64,000 nt of DNA. Source: Brachionus plicatilis (taxonomy: Eukaryota; Rotifera; Eurotatoria; Ploima; Brachionidae). The DNA lies in NCBI GenBank assembly GCA_010279815.1, contig QEOQ01000316.1, positions 1,182,743-1,246,742 on the forward strand, written 5' to 3'. Numbering within the stretch: position 1 is the stretch's first letter; each line of letters starts with the position of its first letter. Positions 36,143-47,159 of the stretch are shown piece after piece. A program made the position numbers and the translations under genes. The notes under the pieces are model-generated. The model saw only the letters and a program-made list of their open reading frames with translations, was not told the DNA's origin and searched no databases.

Positions 36143-37189
36143 ATGAGCATTGACGAGTCCAAAATCGAGGCTGAAAAAGAGACCGGCACCGATCAAAACC
36201 CAAAACCAAACGACCCACAGCAGCAACCCAGCGCTGACCCGTCCAATATTCCCAGAAAAGGCTTTTTTTTCGAACACGACACCAGACAGGATGAGGAAAA
36301 ATCTGCGGACAAAAAAAAAATGCGCAAAAAAAATTTCGGCAAAAAACTCAGCCAAAAAGGTGACATGAACCAAAAGTGGAGCCATGATAGGTTTGACGAG
36401 AGACAACAGCAGCCCAAGTCCAAAGGAGAGCTTGTCAAGCGCTATGGCTACGACATCAGAGAGGAAAAAGACTCCGCTTCTATTAAGCCTTTGAGAAAGA
36501 ACAATTTTCAGCCTGAGAGGCCTAAAAATGAGCAAGAAGTTGAGGAAGAGATGCAAAATGGTAGGGTGGATTTGCCAAGTGAATCGGATGATGACAATAT
36601 GGGTCAAAAATTGGCTAATTTGAGGCGGCGCAAGACCAATTTTGTTCCGAAAAAAAATCAAAAGGCCAGGACTATTGAAAATTTTAGACCTGTGACAAAA
36701 AATTCTTTAAATGATAATTTGGAAAATTCTTTTCAAAAAATGACCATCAGACCACCTAGCAACCAAAATACGAACCAGAATGGCGAGTTGCCCAAGCGCT
36801 ACTCTTCGATCAGAAGTCAATCGAACTTTAATTCCCATCAAAATCAAATGGCTCAGCGCCCTCAAGCTTATCAACCAGGATATCAAAATTGGCAGCCCAC
36901 TTTTCATCAAAATTACACTTCTCAAATGGGTCCGCCGCCTGGTCTGCCTTTGCCTCACACTCAGAGCAACAGTCAATTTTATTACATTCAGCAAAGTGAT
37001 TATGTGGCTGCGCAGGAGTATGCCGCCGCCATGGCTGCCACTCTAATGACAAATCCTGTTTTCTATTCAGATGGTCATAACACGGCGCCGTCGCCTTCTC
37101 TCTCGCCGTTGTCCAACGCTCAACCGTACCAGGTAAACAGACAGTCCAAGGCTATACCAATTGTGGATCCGAATAAATCAAATCAATAA
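36143..37189 (+). CDS. CASC3: CASC3/Barentsz (MLN51) exon-junction-complex protein
   Basis: Core component of the exon junction complex, which clamps eIF4A3 on spliced mRNA with MAGOH-Y14 and affects mRNA localisation, translation and decay. A single 348-aa frame. The SELOR/Btz domain covers about residues 35-110: IPRKGFFFEHDTRQDEE, then KWSHDRFDERQQQPKSKGEL and VKRYGYDIREE. These hold the conserved FFEHD, W-x-HD-x-F and YGYDIR elements that wrap eIF4A3. The rest is disordered, Gln/Asn/Pro-rich. Near the C-terminus come PPPGLPLP and the segment EYAAAMAATLMTNPVFYSDG, which recurs in the gene at 41100-41987. Shorter than human CASC3 (about 700 aa). AATAAA at 37347. Of the three related genes here this is the best candidate for the functional CASC3. 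Confidence 0.9.
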   Translation: MSIDESKIEAEKETGTDQNPKPNDPQQQPSADPSNIPRKGFFFEHDTRQDEEKSADKKKMRKKNFGKKLSQKGDMNQKWSHDRFDERQQQPKSKGELVKRYGYDIREEKDSASIKPLRKNNFQPERPKNEQEVEEEMQNGRVDLPSESDDDNMGQKLANLRRRKTNFVPKKNQKARTIENFRPVTKNSLNDNLENSFQKMTIRPPSNQNTNQNGELPKRYSSIRSQSNFNSHQNQMAQRPQAYQPGYQNWQPTFHQNYTSQMGPPPGLPLPHTQSNSQFYYIQQSDYVAAQEYAAAMAATLMTNPVFYSDGHNTAPSPSLSPLSNAQPYQVNRQSKAIPIVDPNKSNQ

Positions 37190-37504
37190 TGCTTGTTTTA
37201 AATTAGACCAATTTTTTCTATTTATTTAAATTTCTTTTTCTAAATTTTTTCTTTTTTTATTTTAATGAAATTGAACTGTTAAGGAAACTGTTTTTTTTTG
37301 TTTGAAATTAATTTTATTTATTAATTGGTTTTAGTGAAAATAATGAAATAAAAAATTTAAATTATTTATCTTTTTTTATTTTAATTAGAATTTAAAAAAA
37401 GGGATGTAATTGTGAACTGGTCTCCTGAATCTCTTTTATTTAAATTAAATGGGTATCCTAAAGTAATTATTTTGGGCTTGTATTTAAATGATCAGTTTTT
37501 TAAA

Positions 37505-37838
37505 GCATTGTGAATTTTTGAAAAAAAAAAATTTTAAATTTAAAATGAAATGTCTTTTTTACTCTGAGTCCAAAAATTGTCCTGCAAAATGTGACAGCTG
37601 ATACAAACTTTGTACCACCCAAATTAAGTCTCTGCAATAACTCTGCAATTTAATTTCAATGATTTTCTAATAAATTTAGTGCTTTGAAGACTTGCAGAGT
37701 TTTTGCAGAGACTTAAGTTGGGTGGTTAAAGTTTGTATCAGCTGACACATTTTGCAGAACAATTATTGGACTCAGAGTTAAAAAGATATTTCATTTTAAA
37801 ATTTTTGTTTTTATTCTTTGTTCCAAAATTCACAATGC
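37505..37838. repeat. MITE-like inverted repeat
   Basis: Ends GCATTGTGAATTTT at 37505 and the complement aaaattcacaatgc ending at 37838. Internally, gtcctgcaaaatgtgacagc (37580) and actctgagtcc pair with copies near 37745-37780. About 334 bp, no coding capacity. Lies just past the CASC3-like gene's 3' end. Confidence 0.75.
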
Positions 37839-38220
37839 CGTTTTTTAGCAAAAATTCTAATGGCATTAAATATTTTGATAACTATATTTTACCAGTATAA
37901 TATATATATGACCAGTTTTTAATTGACATGATCGGTAGAGCATAAATAATATCTGTCCACAAATCCAGTAAAAATCTTCACTAATTTAGTAAAAAAATAA
38001 CACAATCAATAAACAATTAACTAATTCAGTTTATAATATTTATTTCAGAAAAAGAACACAAAAAATAAAAAAATATCACAAAAAAAGATGAAAAAGCACT
38101 AATTTAATTAATTTATAACTTTATTTTAATTTTATTCACTAATCACTTATATTAATTAGTAAAAAATTTACTAATTAATAAAAGTAAAAAAAAAATACAT
38201 AAAAAAAATAAAAAAATTAC

Positions 38221-38339
38221 CTATTTTTTTTTGTACAGCCATTTGGACAATAAAAACCTCTTTTTTTTAACATTTTTGCGTTATACTTCTCACAACTTAT
38301 TTGAATGCTTGAGCTTTTGATTTCATTTGCTTCTGACAT
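38221..38339 (-). CDS. Possible transposon first exon (zinc-knuckle-like)
   Basis: A 39-codon frame MSEANEIKSSSIQISCEKYN, continuing to KKRGFYCPNGCTKKN, then a good donor (atag|gtaatt). Three cysteines (C...C-x3-C) suggest a small metal-binding head. I found no second exon. Repeat-rich surroundings, with a SINE-like tail at 38375-38425 and tgatcggta motifs on both sides (37929, 38729), favour transposon debris. Confidence 0.3.
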
Positions 38340-38374
38340 TTTATTCAAGTTTTATTTAAAGTTATATTTGAGGA

Positions 38375-38425
38375 TTTATTTATTTATTTGTTTACATGTA
38401 TCGAGCTAGTGCTCTTTCAGAATAA
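38375..38425 (-). repeat. SINE-like 3' tail, inverted
   Basis: Minus-strand reading gives ctgaaagagcactagctcga, then tacatgtaaacaaataaata, the same tail as at 11959 and 53249. Confidence 0.5.
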
Positions 38426-38879
38426 AAAAAAATATATAATAAAATTATTTAAGTTAAGCATTTATATTTTTTGTTTTATTTAAATTGATTTTTAAAAATT
38501 AATTAGTTCATTGAGTACTGTTTTAGTTATATATTTATCAAATTAGTGCAGGTTTTATCTAAATAGTGAATTAATATATTAATTTGTGACAGTTTCGCTC
38601 TACTAGATATGTTTTATTGATTTTGTGAATAAAAAACCAATTTAGTTTTTTTTTTAATGAAATAGTAATATTTTTACTTAATTTGTGATTTTTTTTTCTA
38701 AATTTGTGGTGACGTTTACTGACGTCCTGATCGGTATTACAAATAATTTATCGGTAATATACAAGTAACCATTAGTATTTTAATGAAAATGATAATTAAA
38801 GATAAGAAAAATATATTAACTTTAATTTTGACCTAAAAATTTAAACAGTATTTCTTTTTATTAAGTACTCATCTATGAG

Positions 38880-38972
38880 TTATGTGCAAGGAGCTACCAT
38901 AGGTGACCTCCTAGTAGGCCATCTCCGCAAGCTAGTCTCGCTGTAGCTTATATATTATTATTATTATTAAAA
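38880..38972 (+). repeat. Possible second SINE family with (ATT)n tail
   Basis: A compact G/C-richer block (gcaaggagctaccataggtg, then acctcctagtaggccatctc) ending in ctcgctgtagcttatatatt and (ATT)4-5. A similar block appears inverted at about 49760-49850, ending gtgtctcagctatatttact and (CTT/CTA)n. A short body with a microsatellite tail suggests a SINE; weak evidence. Confidence 0.35.
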
Positions 38973-39118
38973 AGTAGACTGCTTCAATTTATAATATCAA
39001 AAATAAAATATTTAAATCATTCAAACATTACCAGCATAGAAACAATCGATACTATTCAATTTTGCATCAGACCACCGAGCTAATTGAAATTTTCAATTAC
39101 AAAAAAATTCTAATGGCA

Positions 39119-39530
39119 TCAAGTATTCCAGAGTATGTGTCAGATGATGAAGTTGAAATGAAAGATGAAGCAGATTGTCCAACTCAATTGAAGAGCAAAG
39201 CGAAGCCGTAAGTGGATAATGGAGGAAAAGTACCCAAACAAAGAAGCAGCATTAAAAAAAATAAACGAAGAAAGAACGTGGAGCTACCATTATGAAAATA
39301 ATACTCAAGATGGAAAAAAAATACTATAGATGTAATGAAGATAATATGATGATATGGCAATCAATTGGAAACAGGGTAAATGCACTTGGCCAACCTTTTT
39401 CAAGCATTACATTTAGTCGGTCTTGCAATTAGATTAAAATATGTCAAACCACCACCAGCAGAAAAAGATGCGTCGATTGGTGAAAAACTCAAAAGAGGAA
39501 ACCAAATAAGGCAACAAAAGCTTTATTAAT
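39119..39530 (+). pseudogene. Degenerate MULE-like transposase remnant
   Basis: Starts ATGGCATCAAGT. The first frame reads MASSIPEYVSDDEVEMKDEA and shifts into KWIMEEKYPNKEAALKKINE, followed by ERTWSYHYENNTQDGKK. That resembles the N-terminal FLYWCH/GCM-like DNA-binding head of Mutator-type transposases. Stops and shifts follow; the end reads KRKPNKATKALLID in one frame, like a worn AT-hook tail. Head and tail are only about 400 bp apart, so the transposase core is deleted. Plain decay is evident. Confidence 0.5.
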
Positions 39531-41099
39531 TGATTAAAATTCCTTTTTATTTATTTTATTGTTTGTTTTTTTAATAAAAAATACATTCCATTACAAATTA
39601 ATAGATTTTACTTTTAATATTTAAATTTTACCAAACATTGTATTTTTTTTTTTTTTTTAATTTTTGAAAAGAACCCATGGATTTAAAATGACCATAACTT
39701 TTTTAATACTTAATTTTTTTTCAGTCTGTACAAAGATTTAAAAAATTTAGGAGTTTAGCTTTATTTTGGTGTCTCAAACTTCGAATTTGATCATAAATTG
39801 AGGAAGTTGGGGTTGGGTACTCATGAAAGCTAACTTTTTCAAATTTATTTATTTATTTTTTTTCAAATTTTTTTTTATATATTTTTTTTAATTTTTGAAT
39901 ATTTATCAAAATATTAAAATATTGATCTAATTTAAAAATAATACTGATAATGTTAAAATTATTTACTAATTTATTTAAAATAATTGACTTATCATTATAT
40001 ATTTAATACTGATCGAAATTGTAAAATACTGATCAAAATAATTATTATACTAATCAATAAATATATAGTCATTATTTTGGTTATCAATATCAATTAAATT
40101 AAATTCTAAAATTAATTTTTTTTTTCTTAAATACCACGAGGTCAATGAGAAAAAAAATTTAAATCATAATTAAAACAAAAAATTAAACGATGTGATTTTT
40201 TTATTTTTAATTTTGGACCCTTTTGTTAACTAAATGTTTGAAATCATATTTGAAAAAAAACGAAAGTAAGTATTTAAAATAAAAAAAAATTAGAATTTGT
40301 ATTAAAATTTATGAAAAATCATGGATAAATTTAAGTTGAACATTATTAAATTTTATTATGCAAAAAATAAACCAATAAATTAACTAGTACTTAAGAAGTT
40401 AGAGAATCTTCATTAAATTTCGATTTATTTTTTCAATTTTAATTTATGGATTTTAATAACAAGTTTATAAGATAAATAATATGCATGAATGAGTTGATAA
40501 TTTGATATAATTATTCTAAAATTTATGTAAAATATTAAACACTATTATTTAATCATCAATCAAATTTAACCCTCAAATTAAGAGTGTAATTTTATATAGA
40601 AAACCGTGATATCATTTTTAATTTATAAAATATAAAACTAAAATCATCAAGTATTCTTCTGAAGCTTTAATCAAACTTTGCAGAAATTAATTAAAATAAA
40701 TTTTTTCTTGAATACTCAATTTTTAATCAGAAATACAAGAAAAATATTTTTTTTAAATCCATAACAAAAAAAATTGGACCAAATTCTAAAAATATAATAA
40801 TTAAATTTTCTGTTCAAATTTGATCATAAAATATTATTTGAAAAAAAAAAACAAAAGTTTCTCGAAATAAAATTGAATATTTTTCAATTAAAAAAAAGAA
40901 TAAAATTTTGAAAAAAACAACTTTATTATAAACGTAGTTAAATTTTAAGTATGGAATACATTAAATTATTTAAGTTTTTTTGCAAAATAAAACCATAAAA
41001 TCTTTCTAAATGAACAGAGGGAAAAAAAAAACAATAAATATAAGATCAAGTCAATTGAGTGAAAATTCTAAAACTATTAACAAAAAACAATCAAATGAC
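39531..41099. other. Intergenic, no gene seen
   Basis: AT-rich sequence between the transposon remnant and the next CASC3-like gene. No supported feature. Confidence 0.45.
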
Positions 41100-41987
41100 T
41101 CAGTTCAATTTACTATCGGGCTTTTGTGAGCCAGAGTTGGATAAATGTGCAAGCTCAGCTCCATTAGAGCAAAAAATTGGATTTGACAACAAAAAAGCAG
41201 CAATGGCAGCAGCGTATTCTTTGTCAGCATAATTTTGATTGACATTATTTGGCAAAGGTAGACCAGGCGGAGGATCGAATTTTGATGATGACGGAGTCAA
41301 TGGAGGTGTCAAAATTTGTGGCAAATTTTTTTTAGTTCTACTACCATCTTTACAATTATCTACACTTTGCTTTGGTCCAAAACTTGATCTATTTGTCTTG
41401 GTATTTTTTTCATTGTTTAAGCTAACTTGACGTGATGAAGTATTGAAATCTTTGGTCACTAAAATGTCCAGTTTTTCGTTTTTCTCAAGTGACTTGTCAA
41501 ATTTTTTGTCCAAATTGTGTCCATGGGGTTTGGTATTTGCTTTGTGTCTTTGGAGATTGTTACTGCGATTCAAATACACATCATCCACTATTGTAGGTAT
41601 GCGAGTTCTAAAGTCAAGTCTGTTCTTGAGCTCGTTGGATGGCGTAGGCCTTACTTCATCTTTTTTGGTCTCTTTTGGTTTTGCATTGAAATAGTTGCTT
41701 TTTTGCTGATTTATTGAGAACCTCTTACGGAAATAGTTGTTGTTTGAGCGTTTATCTTCATTTAAACATTTATCCATTTCTTGCCGGTCCTCGTCTTTTC
41801 CCAAAGAAACCAGCTTTGTTTTTTCGATTAAATTTTCAATTTGGGCAGTGACAGAATTTGATTCTTTTATGGCCAAATTAGCACCAGGAATGCTTGAAAA
41901 CCCGTCATCGTCATTTTCGGATTTGTTTAGCCGCCAATTTGCCGATTTCTCTTCAATTTGGCTCAGAGGGTCCTCTTTTTTTTCCAT
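41100..41987 (-). CDS. CASC3-like paralogue without Btz domain
   Basis: A 295-aa, disordered, Lys/Asn/Ser-rich protein. I see no FFEHD or W-x-HD element, so the eIF4A3-binding Btz/SELOR domain is missing. Two blocks tie it to its neighbours. PTPSNELKNRLDFRTRIPTI and KKFDKSLEKNEKLDILVT, ending in TSSRQVSLNN, match the gene at 42526 (PTPPDQLTNRLDFTTRIPTV, RKFDKPFEKNEKLDILIT, STRQISLSN). The C-terminal PPPGLPLP and YADKEYAAAIAAFLLSNPIF match the gene at 36143. It therefore looks like a mosaic or ancestral layout that lost its Btz core. The frame is intact and single-exon. It is divergent from the 42526 gene, with 538 bp between starts. It could be a regulator that competes for CASC3 partners; that is speculation. 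Confidence 0.7.
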   Translation of the reverse strand: MEKKEDPLSQIEEKSANWRLNKSENDDDGFSSIPGANLAIKESNSVTAQIENLIEKTKLVSLGKDEDRQEMDKCLNEDKRSNNNYFRKRFSINQQKSNYFNAKPKETKKDEVRPTPSNELKNRLDFRTRIPTIVDDVYLNRSNNLQRHKANTKPHGHNLDKKFDKSLEKNEKLDILVTKDFNTSSRQVSLNNEKNTKTNRSSFGPKQSVDNCKDGSRTKKNLPQILTPPLTPSSSKFDPPPGLPLPNNVNQNYADKEYAAAIAAFLLSNPIFCSNGAELAHLSNSGSQKPDSKLN

Positions 41988-42525
41988 TCTTATTAGCTTG
42001 CTGCACTCTTTTCAATTGTAATAAAAGAATTTTTTTTTCTCTTTAATAAACTAGCTAGCTAGAATTAGCACAGTCTTTATTTAAAAATATCGCATCGCTG
42101 ATCCTTTGTCTTGTCATTTAATTTAAGCCAAAAAGTTCAGTTTATTTTAAAAATTTATTTTTAGACTAGGCATAATTTTATTTAAGGGGAAAAAAAAATT
42201 TTTTCTATAAAAATTTATTAACAGATAAATTGATAAAAGAAATTTTTTTTTTCCAATTTAAAAAACAAACTTTGTTTTACATCTGTCACTAATGAGCTTT
42301 ATCTGCAAATTTATTCTTTTTTTATTTTAAATTAATAATAAATTTAAAACATAAATTATTTAAAATTTTGAAATTAGCTTCAAGTTTTTTTCTTCGCTAG
42401 TATGTAATCAAGAAAGGGCCATATTCGAGTTCTAGAATATTTAAGATCTTGTTTATTTATCTAAGGTCTAGTTTATAAAAACATATCTAATTTAAACTCG
42501 AATAATTCCTCATTTAGATATCATA
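41988..42525. promoter_or_regulatory. Shared divergent promoter region of two CASC3-like genes
   Basis: The 538 bp separate divergent start codons. A ctagctagctag repeat lies near 42050 and a more complex block at 42395-42475. No clear TATA pair. Shared control is inferred from arrangement only. Confidence 0.35.
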
Positions 42526-43968
42526 ATGGAAAACGAAAATCAGACCGAGCAACAGAACACAAAAGAAGTGAACGCTGAGACCAGTGGTGAGCAGGTGAAA
42601 AGTGAATCTACTGAAAATCAAGAGGTGGAAAAAAAATCCGAAACTGAGCAAAAAGAAGTGACTGCGGAAAATAAGGAGGCAAAGCCAGAAAACACTCAAA
42701 ATGAGCAAAAAGTAGTGACTGCGGAAAATAAGGAGGCAAAGCCAGAAAATACTCAAAATGAGCAAAAAGAAGTGACTGCGGAAAATAAGGAAGGAAAGCA
42801 AGAAGACACTGAACCCGGACCAGAACAAGAGGAACAACAAAAAGAACATGATAGAGACAGTGATTATACTGATGTGGATGATGAGGAAGATTTAAAACTA
42901 AAGATACCGGAGGAAGATTCAACTGAAAATGGCAATCTAGAGGAAAATTTGAAAAAATTGAGTTTAAACAAAGCAGAAAACGAGAAAAAGCAGGCTTTGG
43001 AACCGACCAAAAAGGGTAAATATTATCAACATGACACTCGTAATGAGGAAAATGTGAAAAATGCTGCACTAAACAATGAAAAATGGAATCATGATAAATA
43101 CGATGGAAAAGAAAAGCGTGAAAAAAAAGCCTTCAATCGTAGGGGTCCCAATAAACACTACCAAAAACAGAGACAAAATGCTGAAGTTGATAAAAAAGGG
43201 GTTCAGTTTGATGAATATATGAAGCAAAATGAGGCAGAAAAATTCGAACCAAAGACTGACCAAAAGCCGAGACCAAATCAGACAAAAGAGACAAAAAGAG
43301 ATCATGTTAAACCTACTCCGCCAGATCAGCTCACTAATAGATTGGACTTTACAACTCGAATACCAACAGTACTTGATGATTTGCCATTGAATCAAACACG
43401 AAAACCTATAGTTTTGGATGATATGCATTTGAATAACAGCCACCATAGAGGGTACAATCAAGCCTACAGAGGATACAATCAGGCTCATAGAGGAAACAAT
43501 CAGACTCCTAGGGGGTACAATCAGGTTCATAGAGGCCACAATAGACCTCATGGTCACAATTCGGACAGAAAATTTGACAAACCATTTGAAAAAAATGAAA
43601 AATTGGATATTCTTATTACAACCAATTTCCAAGATTCGACCAGACAAATTAGTTTGTCTAATCATAATAATAGAACTAGACAAAATGACCGAAGACCGGC
43701 TCAAAATAGTCAAGACAACTTTGCGCAATATGCGCCCCAGTTCAGTGGCAATCAGAGGCGAAATTATGGCAATCAAAGCTACGATGATAATTTGCATCCG
43801 TACAAAGAGTACATGGGCTATGGCGACTTTTCTAATGGCAACGAAAATTCGGACTTTTCGCACATACCAACTCAGACATTTAGTAATCGAAACTTTGCCA
43901 ACTACAATCAAAATCAAGCGCCGCCAAGACAAAACCAACGTGCGCTTACACGTGGAAATCATCATTAG
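42526..43968 (+). CDS. Second CASC3/Barentsz-like protein with acidic repeats
   Basis: A 480-aa single-exon frame. Residues 1-110 are acidic and contain three copies of a 19-residue unit (EQKEVTAENKEAKPENTQN). About residues 150-195 form a divergent Btz core: PTKKGKYYQHDTRNEENVK and NEKWNHDKYDGKEKREKKAF keep the (F/Y)(F/Y)xHDTR and W-x-HD-(K/R)-(F/Y) elements. The YGYDIR part of the domain is not seen. The middle holds the block shared with the 41100 gene (NRLDFTTRIPTV, EKLDILIT). Five copies of a 7-residue RGYNQAH-type repeat lie at about 308-342, then an Asn/Gln-rich tail ending RALTRGNHH. eIF4A3 binding is possible but likely weakened. AATAAA at about 44108. Confidence 0.75.
   Translation: MENENQTEQQNTKEVNAETSGEQVKSESTENQEVEKKSETEQKEVTAENKEAKPENTQNEQKVVTAENKEAKPENTQNEQKEVTAENKEGKQEDTEPGPEQEEQQKEHDRDSDYTDVDDEEDLKLKIPEEDSTENGNLEENLKKLSLNKAENEKKQALEPTKKGKYYQHDTRNEENVKNAALNNEKWNHDKYDGKEKREKKAFNRRGPNKHYQKQRQNAEVDKKGVQFDEYMKQNEAEKFEPKTDQKPRPNQTKETKRDHVKPTPPDQLTNRLDFTTRIPTVLDDLPLNQTRKPIVLDDMHLNNSHHRGYNQAYRGYNQAHRGNNQTPRGYNQVHRGHNRPHGHNSDRKFDKPFEKNEKLDILITTNFQDSTRQISLSNHNNRTRQNDRRPAQNSQDNFAQYAPQFSGNQRRNYGNQSYDDNLHPYKEYMGYGDFSNGNENSDFSHIPTQTFSNRNFANYNQNQAPPRQNQRALTRGNHH
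42646..42816 (+). repeat. 57-bp coding tandem repeat (3 copies)
   Basis: Three consecutive 57-bp units beginning gagcaaaaag at 42646, 42703 and 42760, coding a 19-residue acidic unit. The first two are nearly identical, so the expansion is recent. Confidence 0.9.
43447..43551 (+). repeat. 21-bp coding tandem repeat (5 copies)
   Basis: Five 21-bp units encoding RGYNQAY, RGYNQAH, RGNNQTP, RGYNQVH and RGHNRPH. RG-rich repeats suggest RNA contact and possible arginine methylation. Confidence 0.85.
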
Positions 43969-46658
43969 AGCGTTTAAATTTTTGTTTTGATTTAAAAAAA
44001 TAACCTTTTTTTTTACAAAAATATAAAAATTTTATAATTTTTTTTTATTTTTCAATTTTACTTAAAATCAAGCTTGAAAAAATTAAAGTTTAAATTTGTT
44101 TTAATTAAATAAAAATTTGAAAACACGGGGCTGATCAATTTTGTCAATTCATTGATAATATTTGATAGCCTAGAAAGCTTTTTGTTAAATTATATAAACA
44201 AAGAAAATCTTGGATAAATAATGATTTGGTCTGAAAATTTACTTAAAAAATAAAATTATTTTTAAATTATTTTTTAGTTCAGATATTTTTTTGTATTAAT
44301 TTTTTTTTCTAAATAAAAGAAGGTAAACTCAATTCATTTAATAATTAATTGATTGGCATTATTATTTAAACTGGTAAATCGATGGAATTTTTTATTAATC
44401 TAAACTTTTCTCATTGTTAAAATTTATTTTAAAATTTGTACTAGGAGCATACCATGTAAAAAAATTTATTAAATATTTTTAAGATAAAATTTAAAATCGA
44501 AAATATTTTGAAGATTAAGTATTTAAAAGAAAGATTGTTTTTGATCGGATTCAACTAAAGCGGTAAATTGACTATAAAATTGCGATTTATTTTTTGTATT
44601 TTTTTTTAGTTTTTATTTTAAAAGAAGAACGATCTTGAATATTTTTTTTACTTTATCCTTATCTTCAACTAAATTTTAATTTTAATTCGTTTTTGATTTT
44701 CTTTTAGGGAAGTATGGATGATTAAAAAATTATTAATTTATTTAAATATTGAAATTTTGTTTTAAAAATTTAAAAAACTCGGATTCAATTTTGAGAAATT
44801 AATCTTTTTATTCAAAAAATTTATCTTATTTGAGAAGAAAAAATATAAATATAACCAGCAATAAACAAACTTTTGGCAGTGAGGTTCTAAGGATTTATTA
44901 TAAATATAATTTATTTAAGTTTAACTGCAATGGAAAAAAGAAGAAAACAGTGGTCTTAAGTAAGCTAAAAATTATTTAATAAAAATTTATAGAATTTTAA
45001 CAAAATTTCTTATCAACTTATTTTTGATAATATTTTTACATTTTGAATTAGCTTTTGAATCTCCAAATGTCAACCTCTAGATTTGAGAAAAATTTGTCTT
45101 TAGAAAATTTATCTATTTCTAAACTTCACTCAAGCCTAAAGGACTATTTTGGTTGAGGTAAGGACATGATCTATTATGAGTAACTAATTGATTACTTTTG
45201 AATCACCCTCAATTTTGAATTGTCTGATCAAGTCACCTTTTATTTTTTTGAAATTTGTTTGTTTAATTCGATTTTCATTTTTGATTATTTATTAAATATC
45301 TTAATCTTTTTAAATATTTATTATCCCTTCTAAATTAAATTAAATAATAGTGGTATACTCCAAGTATGGATTAAGAAATTTAAATTGATTAAATTTTTAT
45401 CTTTTTAATTATTTTTAAGTTCGGTTTTTAATAAATCAATAAATTTTTTATTTAATTTTTCTAATTTTCCTAAAGATAAAGCTTAGATTATTAAAAAATG
45501 AAAAATTAATTTTAATATTTGATTTTATTAAAATTTTTAATCGAAATCAAACTTTGAGAAACGAATTTTTATAATATTTTTTAAGTTTTCATTTTACCTT
45601 CTTATTCAGCTAAAGAAAATAAAAAAAAAATTTAAATTTTATTATTTTGAATAGTAAAAAGTAATGAGTGTAACCCCTTTCTTAAAATTAAATTAAATTT
45701 TTGCTAAAGATCAAGCTTGAAAGATTGGAAAATTTTAAATTTAACCTTTTTTATTTATCAAATAATTAATTAGACCAAGCGAAGAATGATCGATTGCAGC
45801 TCAGATATTCAATCAGCAAAAATATTTTAAAAGCCCTCTCAACAATAGGTTTTAAAAGATATAATACTTATCACTGGTTTAGCTTAACCTTAATGCAAAA
45901 ACTATTTATTTTATTAGCAATTTTGATCAAAGATAGCTTATGCCGATGAAACTAAAAGAAAAACTCTTTAGTTCAAATCAGCCATTATTCGAACCATTAT
46001 TCCATGGTTTGTTTTCATTAGATTCAATTTCCAATTGACAGAACTTTGCTTGAGATTACATAATTTAAGCAAACAAGAAAAAGCCAAAAAAATTCTCTAT
46101 TTTTCTAATTCGGCATTTGAGTTTTTTTTTGTTTGTTGAGCATTGACTGTTAAATTTGTGGTCTTCACAATTAATCAGCGAGACGGACTGAGCAAACCAT
46201 GACAAATAATTAAAAAAAAAAATTTTCTATGGTAATTAGAAAATAAAAATGCGTATCTATTTTTTATCTATTTTTGGCGTCAAAATAAACTATTAGCCCT
46301 AAGTGATTAAATTTCATAACTTGGTTTTCTAATCTTTTTCCAATATTATCTGGAAAAAAATATTAAGAATTTTTTAACCTAATTGGCTGATCCGACGCCT
46401 TAGATAAATCATAATTCATCTAAAATCAGATAGTTTAAATTATTTATAAACTAATAATTCTGTTTAATTCTCTCACAACTAGGTCTATAAACCAAATCCG
46501 TGTATACTTAATTATTTTAAAACGATTTGCATTCAACATTACAACTTTGTTAATGCAATACGATACCTTTTTTCTAAAGCTTCTCTTGTATCCATATATT
46601 TTAAACCATTTTAATATGTTTTCCAAGCAGTTTTAGATTGAAAAAAGAAAGAAAAAAA
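43969..46658. other. Intergenic, no gene seen
   Basis: 2.7 kb of AT-rich sequence. A more complex stretch at about 45930-46230, upstream of the PDZ gene, may hold regulatory sequence. A 60-codon minus frame at 46444-46626 is not convincing. Confidence 0.45.
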
Positions 46659-47093
46659 ATGGCTAATTTAACAGCTCCATTGATTCCCATAGTCTTGGAG
46701 AGACCGGATCCGAGTGTTCCCTGGGGCTTCCGCTTGCAAGGCGGTGCGGACTACCGATTTAAATTATCGGTGAAAAAAGTCAACCCCAACTCGCCAGCGC
46801 ACAGCAAGCTTCATTCAGGTGACGTGGTTGTGGCAATTCAAGGCGCTGATGTTACTTCTCTGAGCCATCAGCAAAGCACGGACTTGATCAGAATGTCTGG
46901 ATGCAGTCTCAATTTAATGGTTCGAAAGTAAGATAAATTAATAAGAACAAAAAAAATTTATTTTAATTATTTATTAAATTTTAAATATTATAGGGGACAG
47001 TACAATGTAATCAAACCGACTAGACCAGCGACCAAGTTCACTCAAACTGGTCAAACAATTTTGCCAGTTCAAAATGCTTATCGAAGATTTTAG
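46659..47093 (+). CDS. PDZ-only protein of the ALP/Enigma (PDLIM/ZASP) type
   Basis: Two exons, 46659-46927 and 46994-47093, with a 66-bp intron (donor gtaaga, acceptor tatag), join in phase to 122 aa. The start is the ATG at 46659 (MANLTAPLIPIVLERPDPSV); nothing upstream in frame is an ATG. The PDZ domain fills residues about 8-90. PWGFRLQGGADYRFKLSVKK is the carboxylate-binding loop of the Enigma/ALP class (PWGFRLxGG), followed by VNPNSPAHS, LHSGDVVVAIQG and CSLNLMVRKG. No LIM domain follows; the second exon adds only 34 residues ending QNAYRRF. Full-length relatives (LDB3, PDLIM) link alpha-actinin and kinases at Z-discs or stress fibres. A PDZ-only form would bind without the LIM scaffold. 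Confidence 0.85.
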
Positions 47094-47159
47094 ATTTTTA
47101 AACTATTCAAAATGTAAAAAAAATTAATAATTATTAGATTATTTAAATAAAATAAAGTG

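Noticed and set aside
36131..36661. 176-codon minus frame over the CASC3 gene
   Set aside because: Antisense shadow of the conserved Btz-coding sequence.
43069..43965. 298-codon minus frame over the 42526 gene
   Set aside because: Open only because the sense strand is rich in Asn/Gln/Arg codons; antisense translation has no domain.
46638..46658. Upstream extension of the PDZ protein by seven residues
   Set aside because: It would need a TTG start; the first ATG is at 46659.
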